Shown here: positions 46,789 to 55,131 of the stretch, in pieces
How positions within the stretch are numbered: position 1 is the first letter of the stretch
Layout of the letters: the number at the start of each line of letters is the position of its first letter
Assembly (NCBI RefSeq): GCF_026262505.1
Contig: NC_067205.1
Coordinates: forward strand, 14,446,001 to 14,510,000
Direction: 5' to 3'
Length of the DNA: 64,000 nt
Source of the DNA: Trichomonas vaginalis G3
Taxonomy: Eukaryota; Parabasalia; Trichomonadida; Trichomonadidae
Program-made: the position numbers and the translations under genes
The notes under the pieces: generated by a model
The model's input: the letters and a program-made list of their open reading frames with translations, nothing else
Told to the model about the DNA's origin: nothing
The model's database searches: none

Positions 46789-46805
46789 TTCTTATAGGGT
46801 AAAAA
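46789..46805. promoter_or_regulatory. 17-bp divergent promoter (integrase / glycine-rich gene)
   Basis: The two start codons point away from each other with only TTCTTATAGGGTAAAAA between them. On the minus strand this is TTTTTACCCTATAAGAA, a version of the element-wide block. Any promoter here must serve both genes within about two helical turns or overlap coding DNA. Confidence 0.6.
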
Positions 46806-47764
46806 ATGACGAATCCAAACAAGGACCCCTATGTTTCTAAAGCGACAAAGAAAGCACTCATGAAAAAATCTTTAGTTCAACACCAAATGCTTGGTTTATG
46901 GATATCTTGGAAAACATTCCGAGAGTTAGAACAGATGGACCACCATACTGGCTAATATTTGTCGGTCAAAAACACAAGATACTGTGAAGCCATACCATTA
47001 TGGTCCAAAAATATTTTAGATGTGAAAACTGCTTTGACAATATTCGTTGACAAATACCATCCAACAAAACTGACATCTGACTGTGAAAGTTCTTTCAAAT
47101 CAGATGATGTAAAAAACTATCTGCGTTCAAAAAATGTAAACCAATATTTCATTGTCGACCAAAACCATTCTGCTCTTGGTGTCATTGACGGTTGTATAAA
47201 AATGTTAAGAGACTTAAACCAACCACAAGGTGTGAAGCAAATGAAATGTCATATGACGACAAGTATAGACACTTCTCCCAGGCAAAGATGAGACAAGTTT
47301 TAAATATTTACAATAACCGTAAACAAAAAGGTTTGGGAAACCACTCCCCCGAAGAAATGAAAAACAACCCTGACTTAGAGAAAGACTATATATTTAATAA
47401 TTTAGTCAAAAGAGACAAACAAGAAAGAATGCCGGGCTTCAAACTTCAGAAAGGTGACAAAGTAAAAATAGAAATACCTAAACGCGACCCATATGAAAAT
47501 ACTATTGACTATGACAACAATGGGAACCCGACAGGTACTCACATTCGTGTTCGTAAAAATAGAAGAAAGTATACAAGAGAATATTATGAAGTTTTAGGCA
47601 AACATGGCAAAATGTACACACTGCAAGCAGAAGATAAAACGACTATTGTCAGACCTCGTTTCAAACTTGTCAAAGTTCAAGGTGGTATACTTTCAAAGAC
47701 AGTTCCTAACAAATATAAGACAACTCCTGACGAATATGCTAAAGAAGTTGAAAATGACGACTAA
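46806..47764 (+). CDS. Retrovirus-like integrase (Polinton RVE type), broken
   Basis: Opens MTNPNKDPYVSKATKKAL. The readable parts include the catalytic-core style stretch VDKYHPTKLTSDCESSFKSD, where the DxESSF phrase is the second-aspartate region, a following NQYFIVDQNHSALGVIDG segment, and a C-terminal basic, SH3/chromodomain-like part (VRKNRRKYTREYYEVLGKHG). Integrases of this type insert Polintons into the host genome. The gene is broken a few times in this copy. Its stop overlaps the convergent fibre gene's stop by a few bases. Confidence 0.8.
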
Positions 47765-49145
47765 GCAATTCTATACCATGCGTAAACTGTCATGTAAGGT
47801 GGCATGTAGTCTTTACTTTGTCCCGTTGTTTGCGTATATCCCGAAACGCGATGTGTATGGTTTCCTCCTCCCTCAGTGTTACTCCAGTAACAATTTATAG
47901 CAAACTTAACGTTGTCTTTAACATCATATCCTTTACCTTTTGTCATTGCTGACCAATCCCAATATCTATGCTTATGCCAACCTGCTTGAGATGTACTTAA
48001 ATCTATGTAGTGACTGTGTGCAGGTAAATTTTCACCTGAAATCGTTTTACTTCCACCTGTTTCCTTTGAAGAGTTTGCACAATACAAAAACCTGTCGACT
48101 ATTTGAGTCCAAGTTCCAAAACCAAGTACTACTTCTGGTCTGGTAGAGTTCATTGACGTATAAATAGAGCCTATAGGATATAATGTTTGAAGTATTTCTG
48201 TCTTTAATGTTTGAAGCTCTGTTTTGTCAGCCTTCTTATCTAACATTGCTGGTAGTTCATATGCTTCAAAGTTTCTGGCATGACTTTCAATGTTCCTGCA
48301 ACTGTTATCTAAATTGTTTAGTGTATCTTTTACGCTTGTACTTGGATTCTCTAAAGGTGCACTTGAACCAAGGTCAAAGTTCAATATTATGTCGTCTGCT
48401 GTAAAAGTTGTAAAACTTGTATGTGTATGAGTCTTATCCGCCTTCTTCTCTAACTCATTGTTAACATAAGTTTTATCTGCTTTAAGGTCTAAACATCCTG
48501 AAACCCATCCTGTATCGGCTTTAGTTTTAAAAATCTTCGATGTCCATTCATGGTACCATTCAACCCTTTCTTTAATTTCATTATCTTTTTCATCCACATA
48601 TTCCTTATCTGCTTTCTTCTCTAACGCACTAGCCACACATTCCTTATCCGCTTTCTTTTCAAGGCTAACGTTTAAGTCTGTTATTTCAGATATAGAATGT
48701 GTATGAGTCTTTTTAGAATATTCGTTTTCAGCTCTTGTCACTTCACTTGACATTTTATTGTCAACATATTTTTTGTCTGCTAGTTCAGGATGAGTATGTT
48801 CTTTTGTTGCATAAGCATTGTTAGCTCTTTCTTCTTCTTTTGCTATTGCATCGTCTACATATTCTTTGTCAGCTTTGTTGTCAACATCTGTTTTCAAAAG
48901 AAGTTCATTTATAGGTTTCTCGTTTAAAGTTCCTTTTGTTGGATTTATACAGACAGTATTGTTCTTCTTGTCTTGAAACAGAAACTCATCTGTCATTGGG
49001 TTTAATGTCAGTTTTAAGTTTCCTTCTTTCAATGACTCAGATATCTTAGAATAGTTTGAAAAGTTGTTGTGTTCTTATTTAGAGCTTGCATAATGAGTTG
49101 TCGGTTGTGTTGTATTTCTCTTATGGAAGCAATATCTTTCGACAT
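47761..49145 (-). CDS. Phage-collar-like fibre protein with HxH motifs
   Basis: The main open part has about 420 codons. The N-terminal two thirds repeat a KADKEYVD / KKADKTYV phrase at least six times, as in trimeric phage fibre shafts. The C-terminal part (LYPIGSIYTSMNSTRPEVVL, FGTWTQIVDRFLY, GENLPAHSHYIDLS, GGGNHTHRVSG, PPYMTVYAWYRIA) is the tail-collar/receptor-tip type known from T4 short tail fibres and related phage proteins. At least six HxH motifs (HTHPE, HTHSI, HTHTS, HSHY, HKHR, HTHR) recall the iron-binding needle of such fibres. A role in host attachment is likely. About one break is present; the ATG at 49,145 is favoured as start by its promoter block. Confidence 0.8.
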
Positions 49146-49163
49146 TTTTATTCTAGATAAAAT
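49146..49163. promoter_or_regulatory. 18-bp divergent promoter (fibre / copy B gene)
   Basis: TTTTTATTCTAGATAAAAT separates the minus-strand ATG ending at 49,145 from the + strand ATG at 49,164. The block is nearly palindromic around TCTAGA, so it presents the TTTTTAT element to both genes. Confidence 0.6.
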
Positions 49164-50011
49164 ATGCTTTCAATAGAAAAAGAAAATTCAAGAGTTGCTA
49201 CAACTAAACCATTAGATGAACTTTTTACTAATGTCGGTCAAAAGTTTGAGACAGAGACCGTAAAGCATGAAGGCTATCGTTTTGACTACCCATTAAGATG
49301 GCTAAGAGACCCATCTGTCACAAAAGCTATTGGCTTTCGTAGAATGAAGTTCATTTCAGAAGCCATACATGGTTTCCCATTTACGGTCGGTTTTGAAGTT
49401 CGATACTATAACAAAGAAAAACGTATGTATGAGAAATTTGAACAGGGAAAACTTTTACAAGTTAGTTTGCTTGTAAACTTAGAAACAACTCTTCAAGCTT
49501 TTCAAGAAAAAATAAACGATATCTATATCGAATATGCAAACCAGTATAACATTGACGAGGGAGAGTACCATCTCGATATTATTTATGACAGGAAAAATGC
49601 AACTGTTAAATCAATAAAATAGAAGACCTTGGAAAAACGTTTATATTTCTACAAAATATAACAACTTGGCATGGTATAGATTTATGAGGATGTTTAAATC
49701 AGCCTGCAGCATATCCAGTACACCCAGACTTTTATGAAGTCGAAAACCCTAATGGAACATATGAAAATGTTTTCGACCCAGCTGCTATTATTGTTCATGC
49801 TTCATTTTCTGGCGCCCAAAACTCTTTCTTATGCTTGGCAAATGACTTTTACGAAAAACCTACAAAGTTATACGAACCACCAAGTGGAAGTATTTCAGAC
49901 TTTCAAGTATGGTTTACTACAGATGGAAGAAAAAGAATAATTCCATTATACCATGCGTTTTACTTAGAACTTAGTTTCATATACAACTACTATCGAACGG
50001 TAAAAATATAA
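49164..50011 (+). CDS. Maverick structural-type protein, copy B of a duplicated gene; broken
   Basis: Similar along its length to the 42,417-43,277 gene: the N-terminus MLSIEKENSRVATTKPLDEL matches MLQVEKQRTKVADTKPLDYI, and the C-terminal pattern SF...FYEPPS...DFQVWFTT-GR..IIPLYH-FYLELSFIYNYY is shared. The two copies are diverged enough to be separate functions rather than a recent duplication. About one or two breaks are present. It lies opposite the fibre, across an 18-bp gap. Confidence 0.7.
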
Positions 50012-50014
50012 TTT

Positions 50015-50259
50015 TTAATACGGTTGAGGTGTTGGATTTGGTTGCCAACTAGACTGTGGTGCAGGTTCAGGCTGTTGTGTATAACAGGAGCTTGCTCTTC
50101 TGGTTCAGGGTCTTTAGGTATAATACCAACAAACTGACCTACTCTTTTACCAATATTTTTGACTCCGTTCCAAATTCCTCTTCTACGGTTTTTATTCCAT
50201 TCCATATACCTCTTCCAACATTTCGAAAGAAGTTTCCAATACTACTGAAGAAACCCATT
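50015..50259 (-). CDS. Small amphipathic Gly/Trp-containing Maverick protein; broken
   Basis: Opens MGFFSSIGNFFRNVGRGIWN after TTTTTACATATAGTAAA and ends in a Pro/Gln-rich tail. The N-terminus is an amphipathic, Phe/Gly-rich helix comparable with the 46,387-46,788 protein, and an RGIWNG phrase occurs twice. A membrane-active or capsid-associated role is possible. About one break. Confidence 0.5.
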
Positions 50260-50276
50260 TTACTATATGTAAAAAT

Positions 50277-50638
50277 CTAATGTCCGCCTAGTCTTTTGCG
50301 TTTCCTGTTGAGTTCCATAGCATTCTTTAACTGGAGCTCATACATTCTGTTTCTCCTCTGGTAGAAAACATATTCTGGGTCAACTCCTGTGTTCGCGTCA
50401 TCTGCATAAAGTTGTTTATATCCCACTTCAGGTTTGTATAAAACTCTTTCCATCTCATATTTGCATACCATGGTGGCAAACCTAACGCAGCGTCATTTGA
50501 CATGGCAGTTTGCATTTGTACATCTGTTGGCACTTGACCATAGTTTGCCATTGCAGTTTGTATTCTAACTTCATTTGGAATATTCTCTGGGTTTGGTTGT
50601 CCAGGTTGCTGTGCATTCGCTAAGTTCTGTGCGTCCAT
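50277..50638 (-). CDS. Maverick protein of unknown function; broken
   Basis: Opens MDAQNLANAQQPGQPNPENI after ATTTTTATCTAATATTAA. It contains a tandem motif (VRIQTAMANYGQVP / VQMQTAMSNDAALG), then a basic C-terminal part rich in Arg and Lys. About one break. Packed head to tail with its neighbours. No family recognised. Confidence 0.5.
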
Positions 50639-50661
50639 TTAATATTAGATAAAAATATCTC

Positions 50662-50793
50662 TTACGAGTACATATACTGAACATTTGCAGGCATTGGTTC
50701 ATCTTCATATTCTCTATATCTTTCTGCCACGTCAAAGAAATAAATGACACAATGGAAAAAACCTAAAACAAGTAGTCCTATTTCAAACCACAT
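50662..50793 (-). CDS. 43-residue single-span membrane protein of the Maverick
   Basis: MWFEIGLLVLGFFHCVIYFF forms one hydrophobic segment, followed by a charged tail (DVAERYREYEDEPMPANVQY). The start follows ATTTTATTAGTAAGTAA and overlaps the end of the methyltransferase by 16 bases. Small one-span proteins are common in internal-membrane viruses; here the role is unknown. Confidence 0.55.
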   Translation of the reverse strand: MWFEIGLLVLGFFHCVIYFFDVAERYREYEDEPMPANVQYMYS

Positions 50794-51595
50794 TTACTTA
50801 CTAATAAAATTTCTTTGTTATGACACTTTCTCCGGTTTATAGGACCTCTCTCATATTCTATCTTGTCATATCTAAACTCATAGTCATGTATGTCCTCTAA
50901 CCATTTCATGACACTTTCTAAACCACTTTTATCGGATGTAAAGTAAAAGCATGGATGGTTATGTAAAACGTCTAAGTTTCTAAAGAGTCTCTCAAAGTCC
51001 AGTCTACTTGGTATTGAAAATCCCATGTGTTATAGAACGGCGGGTCCACTATAAAGAAAACATTTTCCTTGTCTTTATATTTTTCATACAACTCTGTCCA
51101 ATGACATCTCACAAACTCTATACCCTCAATATATTTTTCTATGTCCTCTTTGAAAACATTTGTATAGTTAAGATATAAAACTTTTGACATAAGTGTTTCA
51201 ATGTCATGAACTCTTATAGAACCACTATATAATAGTCTAGCAGATATACTATCCCAGTCTATATATTCTGCTTTTTTCAAAACCTCTCTCACAATATTTT
51301 TGTTATCTAATGGTATACGTTCCATCTTACCTATAGGTATCTTTTCTTTTAACTCTTTCAATATATTGTTTGTGTCTGGAATATGTTTGAGACGGTCCAT
51401 ATAGTTGTCGAAGTCATTGCATATAATCTTTGAGTCTGGGAATATTGTATGACATAAATGGGATATATAGAAACTTCCACCGAACAAATCTACAAATGTT
51501 AGACCATTCGGTAGTTTCTTAAGTTCTCTCAATATAATATCTTTACATCTACTCTTATTTCCAAAGAACGGTAACGGTGGTTTTGTAAAATTCAT
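50778..51595 (-). CDS. D12-class (Dam-like) adenine-N6 DNA methyltransferase; broken
   Basis: Opens MNFTKPPLPFFGNKSRCKDI. The PFFGNKSR phrase is the N-terminal AdoMet-binding motif of D12-class enzymes (FxGxK), TFVDLFGGSF is the second AdoMet motif, and FFIVDPPF is the catalytic DPPY-type motif near residue 195. Such enzymes put a methyl group on adenine in DNA. An element-encoded copy could mark or protect its own DNA. The first two thirds read cleanly; the gene is broken about once. It is the outermost gene at the right end, next to the inverted repeat, and follows TTTTTATTATTATATATAA. Confidence 0.82.
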
Positions 51596-51799
51596 TTATA
51601 TATAATAATAAAAATGTTTTTACCTGAAAAGTGACAGAAAAGTGACAAAACATGAAAACATATATAATTTGTGAAAAGCGACACATTATATAATGTTTTC
51701 GACCCAGAAGAAGGCTTCTTCCCAGAAGCAATGGAGGAAGAAGAAGAGTCCTCCGAATTCACACCAGAAGACTAACAATTTTCCGAATAAAAACTTCAT
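51596..51799. other. Right end of the Maverick before its inverted repeat
   Basis: About 200 bases. A short acidic peptide frame (EEEEESSEFTPED) on the + strand ending near 51,774 could be the tail of a former gene. No promoter block was seen before it. Confidence 0.3.
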
Positions 51800-51855
51800 T
51801 TATACTAAACATCTTCGGGGCTAGAGGGCACGAAGTGCCTGGAAGCCCCACTACC
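51800..51855 (-). repeat. Right terminal inverted repeat of the Maverick
   Basis: Reads TTATACTAAACATCTTCGGG ... GGGCACGAAGTGCC ... CCCCACTACC, the reverse complement of the left end with a few differences. The six bases outside it (TTTTTA) do not match those outside the left end (AAGAAG), so no target duplication is visible. Confidence 0.85.
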
Positions 51856-52421
51856 TTTTTAATAGAATTTATATACTATTCATCTATTAGTAAACACTAC
51901 CGTATATTATTTTTTAAGCTATCTTATTTTTTGAACTTTTATTCAAATCTTTGGTCGCAAGAAGAATTGCATGATAAATAAAAACATTTAATCAAAGTCA
52001 ATTTTATTTTTCATATTCAAATGGACTGAGTGTTAACATTTAACATTTTTTGCTAATTGTCGTCAAAAATTAGGCGTAAAGCAAAAATTGATATTTCATA
52101 TGGTTTTATGATAGATAAGCATTATATTCCCACTCATTATATTCGTAAATTTTGAGGTTTATCCTTCGCTTTTAAGATCATTGAATTTGATTTTTATATA
52201 AAATAGTTATATATTAGAAAATAATATGAGTTTATGTGATATTATTTTTCAGAAGATTTTGTGTTCTTCTTCAAAATTTTATTTTTTTTATTAAAAAGAA
52301 TCTTTACAAAATATACATTTACTTTAATTAATATTTAAAAACGTGCTCTATCAAAAGTTCCAAAAATTCAATATTTTAGCTTTTCTGAGGTGTCACTTTT
52401 GATGAATTTCTGTTTACAACA
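51856..52421. other. AT-rich DNA between Maverick and aldolase duplicate
   Basis: About 570 bases of AT-rich non-coding sequence with no gene seen. It does not resemble the DNA to the left of the Maverick (24,841-27,053), so the element does not simply interrupt a pair of matching flanks. Confidence 0.5.
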
Positions 52422-53152
52422 TTTTTTCTATTTATTTTGTTCTAAAATTCTAAATATTTTTTTTTCATAACATAAAATATGATGTCTAGTCTCATTTACA
52501 TAACAACATGCCTTAGAATAGGTTTTTTATTCTTTTTGTCACTTTAAATTAAGAATAAAAAGATAATTTAAATTGAATATTTGCGATTATTCTCACTAAT
52601 GCTGCTTCCTCTTTTATTAGGTAGACAACAAAAAGTTAGCCTTGGACTCCCATATCAGATTTTTGATTGGTTGCGTATATAATGAGCTGGGATTGATAGA
52701 CGAAAACCCAGTGAGAAAATTTTTGACGCCGATTCAGAGAGTCCTATCATTCATCGAATCATTGGTAAAGTATCCTACAACGATATTTAAAAACATAATT
52801 CTAATTTAATTAACCTGTTTATTATACGAATATTGCAATTTTTGCTTCTAATTCCGGAAGAATTTGCTGACATTGAGAAAACGAATTAATTTTGTAAAAT
52901 ATAGAGTGTGTGTGAGAAGAAAATATTATATCATATGCGAAGTGATTTTGTGGAAAAAATTTTCATGGGGATAGAAAATTTGACATCGGCATTTTACGAC
53001 AAATGAGAATATTATTAGGCATATTATGAAGAATAAAAATTTCTCCATGACGATGAATGTACGATTAATTCAAATACAAATAATTGACAGGCTTCACAGT
53101 ATTGAAAATATGACCAATCATTGAAGAAAAATTGATATGAGAAAAAATCAGT

Positions 53153-53160
53153 TCATTTTC
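53153..53160 (+). promoter_or_regulatory. Initiator (Inr) of the aldolase gene
   Basis: TCATTTTC lies so that its central A is 10 bases before the ATG at 53,165. It fits the trichomonad initiator (TCA, pyrimidine, T/A), the main core promoter element in Trichomonas, which gives very short 5' untranslated regions. The same octamer is found before the 60,444 gene. Confidence 0.65.
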
Positions 53161-53164
53161 ATCC

Positions 53165-54151
53165 ATGGCTGTTTCATACAAGTCACTTGGTCTCGTCAAC
53201 TCAAAGGACATCTTCGCCAAAGCAGTTAACGGCGGCTACGCTATCCCCGGCTACAACTTCTCCAACCTCGAACAACTTCAAGCCATCATCACCGCCTCCG
53301 TCAAGACAGAATCCCCAGTTATTCTTCAAGTTTCTGCTGGTGCTCGCAAGTACGCCAACCAGACAATGCTCCGCTACATGGCTCAGGGTGCTGCAGAATT
53401 TGCTAAGGAAATCCACCCAGAGCACAAGCTCATCCCAATCGTTCTCCACCTTGATCACGGTGACTCCTTCGAACTCTGCAAGTCCTGCATTGATCTTGGC
53501 TTCTCATCAGTCATGATCGATGGTTCCCACCATCCATACGACGAGAACGTCGCTCTTACAAAGAAGGTTGTTGAGTACGCTCACTCCCGCCCAGACTACG
53601 TCACAGTCGAAGGCGAACTCGGCGTTCTCGCTGGTGTTGAAGATGATGTCAAGGCTGAAAAGCACACATACACACGCCCAGAAGAAGTTCAGGACTTCGT
53701 TTCCAAGACAGGTGTTGACTCACTTGCTATTGCTATCGGCACATCCCACGGTGCATACAAGTTCCCACCAGGCACAAAGGCCGAAATCCGCCTCGACATC
53801 CTCCACGAGATCGAGAAGAAGCTCCCAGGCTTCCCAATCGTTCTCCACGGCTCATCCTCCATCCCACAAGAGTACGTCGAGATGGTCAACAAGTACGGCG
53901 GCCACATGCCAGAAGCCGTCGGCATCCCAGAGCACCAACTCCGTGAAGCCTCCAAGTCTGCCGTCTGCAAGATCAACATCGACAGTGATGGCCGTATGGT
54001 CATGACCGGCACCATCCGCCGCCTCTTTGTTGAGCACCCAGACTGGTTCGACCCACGCCAGTACCTTGGTGAAGCCCGCACAAAGCTTACCGAGATGTAC
54101 ATGCGCAAGGACCAAGAAGTTCTTGGCTGCGCAGGCCATGCTTTCGACTAA
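53165..54151 (+). CDS. fba: Fructose-bisphosphate aldolase, class II
   Basis: 328 codons, complete. Class II aldolases split fructose-1,6-bisphosphate into glyceraldehyde-3-phosphate and dihydroxyacetone phosphate in glycolysis, using a divalent metal. The metal and substrate motifs are present: LHLDHGDS (residues 95-101, zinc-binding His98), GELG (150-153), GTSHG (192-196), VLHGSSSIP (226-234) and NIDSDGR (271-277). The length is normal for the family. Trichomonads use this bacterial-type enzyme rather than the animal class I form. Codons are biased to C-ending ones (CTC, TTC, GCC, AAG), as in strongly expressed trichomonad genes. The stop is part of TAAATAAT, giving the UAAA poly(A) signal. 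A damaged copy lies at 23,801-24,795. Confidence 0.96.
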   Translation: MAVSYKSLGLVNSKDIFAKAVNGGYAIPGYNFSNLEQLQAIITASVKTESPVILQVSAGARKYANQTMLRYMAQGAAEFAKEIHPEHKLIPIVLHLDHGDSFELCKSCIDLGFSSVMIDGSHHPYDENVALTKKVVEYAHSRPDYVTVEGELGVLAGVEDDVKAEKHTYTRPEEVQDFVSKTGVDSLAIAIGTSHGAYKFPPGTKAEIRLDILHEIEKKLPGFPIVLHGSSSIPQEYVEMVNKYGGHMPEAVGIPEHQLREASKSAVCKINIDSDGRMVMTGTIRRLFVEHPDWFDPRQYLGEARTKLTEMYMRKDQEVLGCAGHAFD

Positions 54152-54190
54152 ATAATATTCTATCTCGATTCTTGTTTAAATCATTAAATT

Positions 54191-54634
54191 TTTATTTAAA
54201 TAACTTTAAAATTTAAGCAAACATTTCCCTAATTTTACTTAATTTTAGCAGATAATGACTGAGTACTCTGATTTAGTCATCACCTACTTCATACCTCACT
54301 CTATCCCTTTCTAATGACAACTCTACAATTCCAAATTTTTTTCGAAATTCTATTTTTCATATAAAAAATTGTTGAAATTTCCTTCAAAACTCAAATTTTG
54401 AGAAAAATTTGGAAGATTTGGAAAAATTTATATCTGTAATTTGAAACATCTTTACGAATACATTCAGGTTTATTCACATTTCTCATAACTAATTCAAATA
54501 TAAAATTATACAAAGTTCAATAATAAGATTAAAAGAAAGCTAACTTACTAATATAATCCACCTTGAACCTCAACTCGTTTATTTAATATGATTACTGTCT
54601 TAACGCTTATAGATCTTTAATTATTGAATCAATT
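54191..54634. other. AT-rich intergenic DNA after aldolase
   Basis: No gene or RNA seen; long A- and T-runs only. Confidence 0.5.
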
Positions 54635-54991
54635 TTGATCAAATTTAATTTAATCATGTACATTTCTGGATTATTCAAATATAAAACACTTTTAAAGATG
54701 TTTATATCCACAATATATTTGCAACTACTGTTATATTTTTGCGAATATCTGTATTCTTTCAAACTCTCAACAATAATACACAAAAGCTGTATATGTGTAA
54801 AATCGAGAAATCATATTCGTTTTTCAGTTCGAAATTCTATATTATTTGTATCTCAGAATGGAAGAGTCAGAATCTCATATAATCTTCGAAGTGTTCTTGA
54901 TGGTGACCATGCTTTTCGCAATAGGAGGAGCGAAAATGATGAAATTTATAAAATTTTGTTTTTCGATGAGTTTCAAGAAGAAATTTTATGA
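54635..54991 (+). CDS. Doubtful 118-codon open frame
   Basis: The frame is open in AT-rich DNA. The N-terminal half is hydrophobic and could be chance (FKYKTLLKMFISTIYLQLLL). The C-terminal half (NSILFVSQNGRVRISYNLRS) is more protein-like and acidic at the end. There is no initiator octamer close to the start and no relative was recognised. It may be a remnant or noise. Confidence 0.2.
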   Translation: MIKFNLIMYISGLFKYKTLLKMFISTIYLQLLLYFCEYLYSFKLSTIIHKSCICVKSRNHIRFSVRNSILFVSQNGRVRISYNLRSVLDGDHAFRNRRSENDEIYKILFFDEFQEEIL

Positions 54992-55131
54992 ATTGAGTTT
55001 GTAGCATGCAATATCTGTGGGTACGCAATTCACCTGATTAGTATAATTCGATATCTCTGTTGTTCTTTTGAAGAGAAGAAAGTTCAAAAAAATGGCCGTT
55101 TTCAATTTTTTTCTATTATTGGAACATAAAA

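Larger units (their letters stand above)
27054..51855. mobile_element. Maverick/Polinton element, partly decayed
   Basis: A 24.8-kb virus-like DNA element bounded by inverted repeats. It carries the Polinton hallmarks: protein-primed family B DNA polymerase, retrovirus-like integrase, FtsK/HerA-type packaging ATPase and capsid genes. It adds an SF3 helicase, a KilA-N/GIY-YIG protein, a collar-type fibre and a D12-class DNA methyltransferase. Both coding strands are used. Several genes read open throughout (polymerase, ATPase, KilA-N protein and several small ones). Capsid, helicase, integrase, methyltransferase and some small genes are broken, perhaps 15-25 breaks over the recognisable part, and the left 3.8 kb is decayed beyond reading. 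No clear target duplication was seen at the ends. It is a fossil copy. The well-preserved right half suggests moderate or young age, unless sequencing error exaggerates the damage. Confidence 0.95.
52422..54190 (+). repeat. Segmental duplicate of the aldolase locus, right copy
   Basis: The partner of 23,050-24,840. It includes about 740 bases before the aldolase start and about 40 after its stop. The non-coding parts of this copy also carry a few indels relative to the left copy, but its gene is intact. Confidence 0.9.

Noticed and set aside
27048-51861. Six-base target duplication of the Maverick
   Set aside because: Bases outside the two ends (AAGAAG and TTTTTA) do not match, nor do neighbouring frames of comparison.
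53187-54139. Other open frames on both strands across the aldolase gene
   Set aside because: They are shadows caused by its C-ending codon bias; only the 53,165 frame has the enzyme's motifs.
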